This document shows, piece after piece, positions 33,537 to 64,000 of a stretch of DNA of 64,000 bases. Both the position numbers and the translations under genes were made by a program. The stretch is from Spodoptera frugiperda. Taxonomy: Eukaryota > Arthropoda > Insecta > Lepidoptera > Noctuidae. How positions within the stretch are numbered: position 1 is the stretch's first letter; every line of letters begins with the position of its first letter. Under the pieces are notes generated by a model that worked only from the letters and a program-made list of their open reading frames with translations, had not been told where the DNA came from and did not search any database. The stretch lies in the NCBI RefSeq assembly GCF_023101765.2, contig NC_064228.1, positions 6,750,501 through 6,814,500 on the forward strand, written 5' to 3'.

Positions 33537-33884
33537 ACTTTAGTATTGCACAAAGTGCCGCTCGTCGTGTGGTAGGTAATGAATTGATCGCTTGTAGCTG
33601 GTCGGTCTCCGGCCATCCTCCTTGCTTCACACAATAGAATTTAACAAATCACTATTTACAATAGCCATTTGTTTATAGGGTGATCTGTTTTCTCTATAAG
33701 AATTTACTTTACCAGAATTTTGTCTGATAGGTACAATTTATTATACGGTATAGGTACATAATCTCTCAAATTATATTTTTTAAACTTTTTTAACTCGGTG
33801 CAATTTCAATCGCTATTTAGGTAGTTTAAGATTTTGTGGCATAGTGGCAGTTCAAAAAATAAAGGCAGAAGCTTATTTATTTAT

Positions 33885-34605
33885 TTTATTTTCAGCCATA
33901 GTCGTCCCACTGCAGGTCAAAGGGCTTATGAAAACCTTAAAAATCTAGAGTCTAGACAAACACTGTACATAAGTGGTTCTTTTTACGGTTTTTTGAAAAT
34001 TTCATCAGTATTAGCACGGCGTCTGAAAATATGGTCGGTATATGACACCCCCTATTACATGGGAATTTAACATAAAATGTGAAAAGTGGGTGTACAATTG
34101 TACATTGTACAGTGGCATTACATGTCATAATGTGCACCTCTACCTAACCCTTCGGGGATAAAAGGCGTGACGATATAAAAAGAATAATCTTCTAAATCAG
34201 GCGGGCAGAAAAAGTCTACACTTCTTGTAACCCGCTGTATACGGGAGGATGGTAACGTGTCCAAGATTTGTGATTATGACCCTACACGACACAGGGCAAA
34301 GGTCGGAGCAAGCATTATTGATAGGTACTTACGTATGTAGGTACTTTCCTCAAGGAAGAACTAGTTATAGACAGATTTATTGTGTCTTGTCCCTTGATTA
34401 GGTAGGTATATTGTTTCTTTTACTACTAAAGATATCAGACATAAAAACTGGCATTAGCTGTTGCCTGAAGTAGTTCCAAACTGACACATTTTTTTAAACC
34501 ATCAAGAATAGTGACCTACTATTCCGGAGCTGCGGACTACCGGGGTCCGGCTCGAAAAGCAGGAGGAAACTCCCCTCCTTCTCGCCTCGCCTCTAAAAAG
34601 GTATC
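33885..34605 (+). repeat. Degraded SINE-A body and repeat C fragment
   Basis: 33890-33918 is a LINE-tail piece (tcgtcccactgcagg). 33965-34175 is the SINE-A body without its tRNA head (tttttacggttttttgaaaatttc ... cttcggggataaaaggcgtgacg). 34520-34605 is a shortened repeat C. Confidence 0.55.
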
Positions 34606-35472
34606 TACTCTCCTTTAAAAGCTTGGCAACGCTTTTGTAACATCATTCGTGTGACGAATGTCCAATTGTCCATAGCCGGTACTAATCGCTTACCATCGGG
34701 CGATCGGTCAATTAATTTATCCATAAAAAATATTTTTAGGACCAAAATATGATAAAAATATTTCTGTTTACGATGGTCGTAAAATAAAATTTAATCATTT
34801 TTTATTCAGACATTCCGAGATTAAACATATAACACATATATTTGGTAATAGCACAATGACAATCTCTTAACTAAAGAAGCGGTCAAACTTTCTAAATAAT
34901 AAACTTTACCGCAATCAAAACAAGACATCAAAAAACGAAATGAAATTGAAAATATTAAACTTCCATTTTAATATTCTGTTTATTTTTTAAATTGTATAAA
35001 ATTCAAATTTTTATACTTAAATATTATTTTATACACACAATTGGACACTGTGTATTTATGAAATTGCCTTTTTATACATTATTACAAATGATTTTTTACT
35101 TAAATAAAAGCAGTAAAGCCCGCGTCGCCCGTAAGCCATAACTATTTATTATCTATCCCGAAACATTTTTAAATTGAGTTCATTTGTAAGGCACAGACGA
35201 TGCGCTATACAGCCAATTCATAACCTCGTTTCATCGCCGTTGCCTCAAGGGCCATCTAGTATCGTAAATAAAGAAGGCAACTCGTTAGCAGCCGTTACAA
35301 TATATCCCGCCTAATTGTGTTAACAGATAAATAAATAAAATGAGTTTTTATTATTGCTCGTACCACATTGTTAAGGGTCGGTATTCGGATTAGATTTCAT
35401 TTTTTGTTTGTATATATGTAGTTTAGTATTTATTTATAATAACTATCGTGAGACATATTAAATTAACTAAAA
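34606..35472. other. AT-rich interval, nothing recognised
   Basis: No exon-like ORF on either strand; runs of A/T and scattered phrases with no second copy in the window. Confidence 0.4.
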
Positions 35473-35636
35473 ATCACGGTTTACACGCGTAGTATACAAT
35501 AATGGAGAAAAGCTCTCCTAATTTCGAGTCGTGAACGTCTGCGCACGCAGCTCATGATGAAGAGTCCATCTGTAACTCGAAATTAGTAGAGTTTTTCTCC
35601 ATTAATGTTCGTGAGTAACCCGTGATATTTTGAGTT
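35473..35636. mobile_element. Fold-back MITE, family G
   Basis: Ends atcacggtttacacgcg and gttcgtgagtaacccgtgat; arms aatggagaaaagctct and agagtttttctccatt. Its centre cgtctgcgcacgcagctc resembles the centre of the 57500-57645 copy. Confidence 0.7.
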
Positions 35637-36408
35637 AATTTATGTAGTTAAGTATTGTTGTGTTTTGGTATTTTGATAATCTTACTCCCGAAAAGAATGG
35701 GCAGAAAATGCTATTATATCTAAGTATATATTATTAGTCAATATAAAAACATGACATAATTAAAAATATCATAACTTCACAATATTAGAGAAAATTAATT
35801 TCGAACTTAATTACCTACCTAGATAATTAACACCAAAAAAAGTCATAGATAATCAACATGTTTCCTTAATTGGATTTAATGACTGTCATAAGAAAAAAAC
35901 TATATAATAATGTATCTACTGAATTATATTTATGTAAAGTTCCTAAATATACCTACGTACATATATTTTACTTGTTACAATACTTTTAACAAAATATTTA
36001 ATTGGACATGTAAATGACATCATGTTTAAATAATAAGTTGTGATGGCCAGAGGATGGCTCTTCACTCATGAGGGTTTGAAACCTGGCAAATGCTAATGTG
36101 AGTGTTTCCTATCAAGTCATAAGATTATTTAGATACAGTGAAAACTGAAAGAAAAGTTTAAGACGAAACCTCGGTTTAGTTAAAAAATTCACGAAATTTT
36201 CAAATCGCTAACTCGCCTTGTGCAAACGCGATAATGAATGCTCATTCCTTCTCCGTGTGAGAAAAGGCCTTGGGTCAGCAGTGAAACAATTGGGTAGTAT
36301 CCTCGGTCAAAAATAAATTAATTGATAACTTTTCTAATACAATAGAAATAGTTCAAAAATAATCACATTCTCATATCATAAATGAATTGAATGAACTGGA
36401 TTATTTTT

Positions 36409-36932
36409 AGAACACCATTGTTTGACCCTTGCCTTGCTAAATAAACTAAATTGTAAAGTAAACATTGTTTATTGGGTTCGTACCTACCCAATTGATGTAC
36501 AAATGATTATTGAGGGATATTTAATAGTGTAGATGACTAATTTTAATGTCCGTCTGGTAGAATAATTTAAAACGTTAGACAAGTTTTTGACGTTTCGTAT
36601 GGAAAAGAATACTTTCGACGATATATTGATTTAAAGTATCGCGGAACTTCACTTTTGAGTAAGCCTATTACAGGCTGACTATGTTCTAGTTACATGTAAT
36701 TTCGTAAGATAAATAGATAGACTTATAAAAATGAAATATTTTTTAGAGTATGTAAATAGTTTTATCACTAACATGAATCAAGAACAGCAGGACCAATTTA
36801 GAACACCATTGTTTGACCCTTGCCTTGCTAAATAAACTGAATTATTAAGTAAACATTGTTTATTGGGTACGTACCTAACCAATTGATGTACAAATACCTA
36901 TAATGATTATTGAGGGATATTTAATAGATGAT
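36409..36932 (+). repeat. Local direct duplication (about 120 bp, spaced 385 bp)
   Basis: ttagaacaccattgtttgac ... gagggatatttaatag at 36409-36528 recurs at 36798-36932 with few changes plus a small insertion (acctat). The spacer holds a diverged, inverted piece of repeat I. Confidence 0.75.
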
Positions 36933-37499
36933 TTAAATTGAAGAAACTTTGGAAAATATCAAGATTGCTTTCGTAGGCGCTTTGGGTTCTTTTTTTTCGA
37001 TCATTTTTGGTATCATTAATTGTTTTAATCAAACTCAATTTAACTGAAAGTCTCTCAGTAGCTAATCCAAAAACTTACATACATAATTAACATAAAATTA
37101 AAACATTATATCTACCATTTTATATGTATATTACCTGCCGCATTTACTTCATCTTAATACCTAATTAAGTAATCATTATCTGTAATGAAAAGCTATACAA
37201 TGACGATCATTAAAGTGTGGAAGCGATATGACGTATCGATTTCATTAGACCACTTTATTGTATCGATACTCGACTCGATACAGGTATTTGATTTGAATCG
37301 ATGAATCGAGTTAATTAAGATATTCAAGTGTGATCTTTGGCTTTTTTAGAGTTCGGTAAGCGTTGCTTGTGAATATAGGTTTTATTAAAATTATTAAGGA
37401 TAGAACATTTTAACAGATTAGCACATAGTTATTACAATAAATATTCCACCACTCCCACTCGTCCTGCGGCTGTAGTAGGTACCTATTATTATTTTGTAT

Positions 37500-37790
37500 T
37501 TTTTTTTTTTAAGTGGGAAAATCATCGGGTGTCTGAATAGAGGAAACATCGGCTTCATTTGTAAAGCCGCCGATCGAACCAAACGAAAACGACGCGAAAC
37601 AACGCTTGCGTTGTATTTCGTTGAGTGAGTGAGGTTACCAGAGGCCCAATTACCCCTTCCCAATACCCAATTCCCCAACAACCTTTAAATTCCTAATCCC
37701 CAAAAGGCTCTGGTATTTCAAGTGTCCATGGGCGACGGCGATTGCTTACCATCAGGTGATCCGCTTGCTCGTTTACGGGTTTATACTTAA
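37500..37790 (-). repeat. Repeat B copy
   Basis: Reverse orientation, from gacgcgaaacaacgcttgcgttg through accagaggcccaattacccc to gcgattgcttaccatcaggtgatcc. It is preceded by repeat-C-like ttttttaagtgggaaaatcatc. Confidence 0.7.
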
Positions 37791-39900
37791 CATAAAAAAA
37801 TAAAATCGAAGAAGTCGTGTGTTGTGTGGACTTTGCTAAAAACCCGCGGTAAGAGTAGGGGTGGTGACAAGTTGATTCTACTCTTCTCTCGCATTCTTTA
37901 TCTCAGCACGGGTAGAGGTACGGAACCACTCTGCTTTAGACATTAACTGAACCGAATTTTATAATTATTTTTCTTGATCTGGATCAGATTTGTGTTATCC
38001 AATGTATTTTTATTATTATGTTTTTATTTGCCTCTTTATTATGTGAGAATGTAGGTGTCGGGAATGATGTAGTGACGCAACATTAATATAATATAGTGTG
38101 GGCTGACTTTATAATGACTGTAGTACCTACTGGGATGTAATATCGTGAATTTTATTGCTTTAAAAGGGTAGACAGAGTCCATATGTAACCTAATGTAACT
38201 GTATGTGAAACCCTATGAAAGGTTTCTAGTAGCTTTATCACTAAGTAATGATTAACACGAATTGGGAATCAAACCCGAAATGCCTTTGTGGCGACACATG
38301 ACAAGAAGATGGCAGAAGTGGCACATAGGCGATCGACGATCATATCAACGGATGACGTCATAAATCCTACATCACACATATTAAGTTTACATACGAATAA
38401 CATGGATAAATAATCCCAAAAAACAACGATTGGGCAGAAAGCCCGCCAGACACGATCACTTCGCCTGATCCTCAAGCAACATTAATATACCTATAATTTT
38501 CTTTGTGAACTACTCACTGCTCCCTAAACCTTAATTTATCGTTTTATGATACCTATCATGAAATAAAGAAATATAGATTAATAAGTACCATTTAATATTG
38601 TGCAATTGATTGATTTGCTCATTCCTTCTCTTGTAATAAATTATTTGACTTTGACTTTGTTTTTTGACTAACAATTTACCGACTTCCTTCGAAAAGATCT
38701 GATGACGATATAATATGATACGATCACTTAGCTATGTACATTGTAACAGTCTTAGTTCACAGCTTGTCTTTCATCCATTCGCTTAAATTAAAGGTGGTAC
38801 ATTAATTGACTGGATACGTATAAGGCTTGGGACACAATGGGAATAAGTTGTTAAAACGATAGGGACAGGCGACACTCGGGACTTTGGGTTTTATCCCAAA
38901 TAATATCATAATTAAATAGAATAATATTTACCTAATTTACCTGTGACGCCCGATCCTCAATTGTGTAGGTATTGGGTAGGTAAGCATCATCCTCGCTAAG
39001 TGTACTACTAGTATAATTAGCGAGAATGGTGCTACCTATATAATAATAATTGGGAAAGGATTCGTTTATTTGTCACATCTTAAAATGCTTTTTTTAATTT
39101 TTGTCAAACAATAGTCTTGAATTTTGCAAATAATAGAGTTGGGATTATGGAGAAACGACCCTCAAATTGGGCAAAGAATACGGTAGTTTCCTAGGTTCGG
39201 TTCACTAGTCAAATTCAATACTTTTATTGAAATGCCAAAAGTTAATTTTCTATGAATTTTGTAGATCGCGACTTATGACGTCATATTTTATTTGCGTCAA
39301 ATAGCATAGGTACTTCTCTAAAATTAGATAGAAACATTAAATAAATAAGTATATCGTCAAATTAATCAATGTAAGGTAAGGTAAGGTAAGGTGAAGTAAC
39401 GATTATTTTGTTATATTGAAAAAAATTTGGTACGATATTATAATTATTATTATAGATAGAGTTACATTTAATTATAATACGCACGTTTGGTTTAGTGGCT
39501 CAACAGCCGACTGCAGCAGTAGTGCGGCAACGTGTCGCCAGTTCGATCCACAAATTACTCTTTTGAGTCTATTAGATAGAGAATAGATAGGATAGGTACA
39601 TGTAGGTACGACACAGGAGCAAATGCTACCGTAACGTAACATTGAAACTAAACTAAATATTTACATAACTAGTTAAATTGTTAGTTATAATCATAACAGC
39701 CAAGACATCTCGCTACAATGTCAATCAAATTGGTACATAAGTACCTACATGATATTTTAATAACAAAACATAATAACAAAACCATTTTTAAGATCCTATT
39801 ATAATTAAACAATTTGGAATACATAACAAAAAAATGTTTGGGTAAACTTTAATCTATAGATTTAAAATATTTTGACAAACTTCCTCTCATTGTGTCTCTG
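37791..39900. other. Intergenic DNA without recognised gene
   Basis: No coding exon is seen. Present are four tandem ggtaa pentamers with a degenerate edge at 39366-39392 and a weak tRNA-like stretch at about 39486-39552 (tggtttagtggctcaa ... cagttcgatcc). A 68-codon reverse ORF at 38269-38475 has no support. Confidence 0.4.
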
Positions 39901-39932
39901 CCCTAAGCAATAATCATTGAGCCGCGCGTCGG

Positions 39933-39942
39933 GCGCATGCGC
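39933..39942. promoter_or_regulatory. Palindromic NRF1/EWG-type motif before the Ig gene
   Basis: GCGCATGCGC lies in a locally GC-rich island (about 39920-40000), the only such island between 34 and 40 kb. It sits 750 bases before the Ig-gene ATG. NRF1 (erect wing in flies) binds YGCGCAYGCGCR. It may mark the promoter; a polypyrimidine-AG acceptor just before the ATG (about 40648-40666) suggests a 5' UTR intron. Confidence 0.35.
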
Positions 39943-40693
39943 TAGCAATGACAGTTCCACTCGGGTTTCCCGCCAAGACGCGCGCGTTCCGAAACAAGAC
40001 GAATTAACAGAAAACTATACCGTATTGTTTTCAATTTATGATTTCCGTTTAATTTCAATTAAATAGTCGTAAGTGTTGCTGTGATCTTGTATTTTAATAA
40101 ATTAAATTAATATCGTCTAATCTCTAAAATATTAATTAAGTGTAACAACTACTTGAATTCGGTTTTATTACTTTTTAAATCTTTGGGAATCGGGACGGTC
40201 GGAAACCATTTTTTTACGAAATGAAGCTGCGTTTTGTTACTTGGAAACTGATTAAAAAAGTCTAATTAATGGCAAAGCGCTACAGTATAGGCGGTAGACC
40301 GTAAATCCTATAATACCAGTGACCGAAACACAGACAATACAAAAATAAAAGTAAAAATACTGAGTTTATTCATTGTGAAATACATCCGTCCTCTTTGGTA
40401 AAAAAAAAACATTTTGTTCCTAAATTAAATTCGGCGCGCATTTTTTTCTTATTGAAAGCTTACGTTTCATTTCTTAAGAAACTCTTACCTATTTTTGAAG
40501 TAAATTCATTCTATTCACTTAAAGATAATAAATAATTATTAATTACTGTTCCTAACGCAAATTCATGCGAATTACAAAATTTGTCACATTGCATTTTTAG
40601 ACTAAATTTTTTTAAGAATTCTTTGGCTGAGGCCAAAATTAAACTAGTTTTTTCTCCATTTCATAGGTAATAAAAGGTTATAAAGACAATAAA

Positions 40694-64000
<23,307 letters not shown>

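Overview
The window looks like nuclear DNA of a moth (Lepidoptera, most like a noctuid). The evidence is short AT-rich genes with GT-AG introns, insect-type proteins, TTAGG-derived repeats, and a dense load of dispersed repeats of the kind common in noctuid genomes. No prokaryotic, organellar or viral gene set is seen.

Five gene structures are supported. (1) 6880-10500 (+): the last five coding exons of a PHLDB-type pleckstrin-homology protein. A possible alternative promoter and first exon lie at 5171-5376. (2) 14229-21092 (+): a complete two-exon gene for the small activating subunit of serine palmitoyltransferase (73 aa). (3) 27118-31410 (-): a complete four-exon gene for the scavenger decapping enzyme DcpS (337 aa). 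(4) 25785-27068 (-): an intronless 427-aa UBE3D-type E3 ubiquitin ligase whose ATG lies only 49 bases after the DcpS stop, so the two may share one mRNA. (5) 40694 to the right edge (+): the first six coding exons of a secreted or membrane-anchored immunoglobulin-superfamily protein (wrapper/lachesin-like) with a 15-kb first intron.

The rest is intergenic and intronic DNA packed with repeats. Named here for cross-reference: SINE-A (tRNA-headed, about 270 bp), SINE-D (tRNA-headed, about 180 bp), repeat B (about 280 bp, ends near GGAGAGCCATG), repeat C (about 150 bp, GGAGCTGCGGACTACC...), several fold-back MITE families, LINE 3' tails, an R1-clade LINE fragment (49697-51115), and a broken ORF of a recurrent arthropod family (48180-49345).

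The most striking non-genic structures are three. A 5.3-kb segment (45946-51247) inside the Ig-gene intron is bracketed by CAG-type terminal repeats and a perfect 8-bp duplication, as in hAT transposons. A 1.4-kb TTAGG-derived minisatellite (about 23687-25062) flips orientation in the middle. A 0.93-kb fold-back (54576-55509) has arms of about 320 bp. No CRISPR array, rRNA gene or convincing functional tRNA gene was found. No new gene system stands out. The best leads are the candidate dicistronic DcpS-UBE3D unit and the 5.3-kb transposon.
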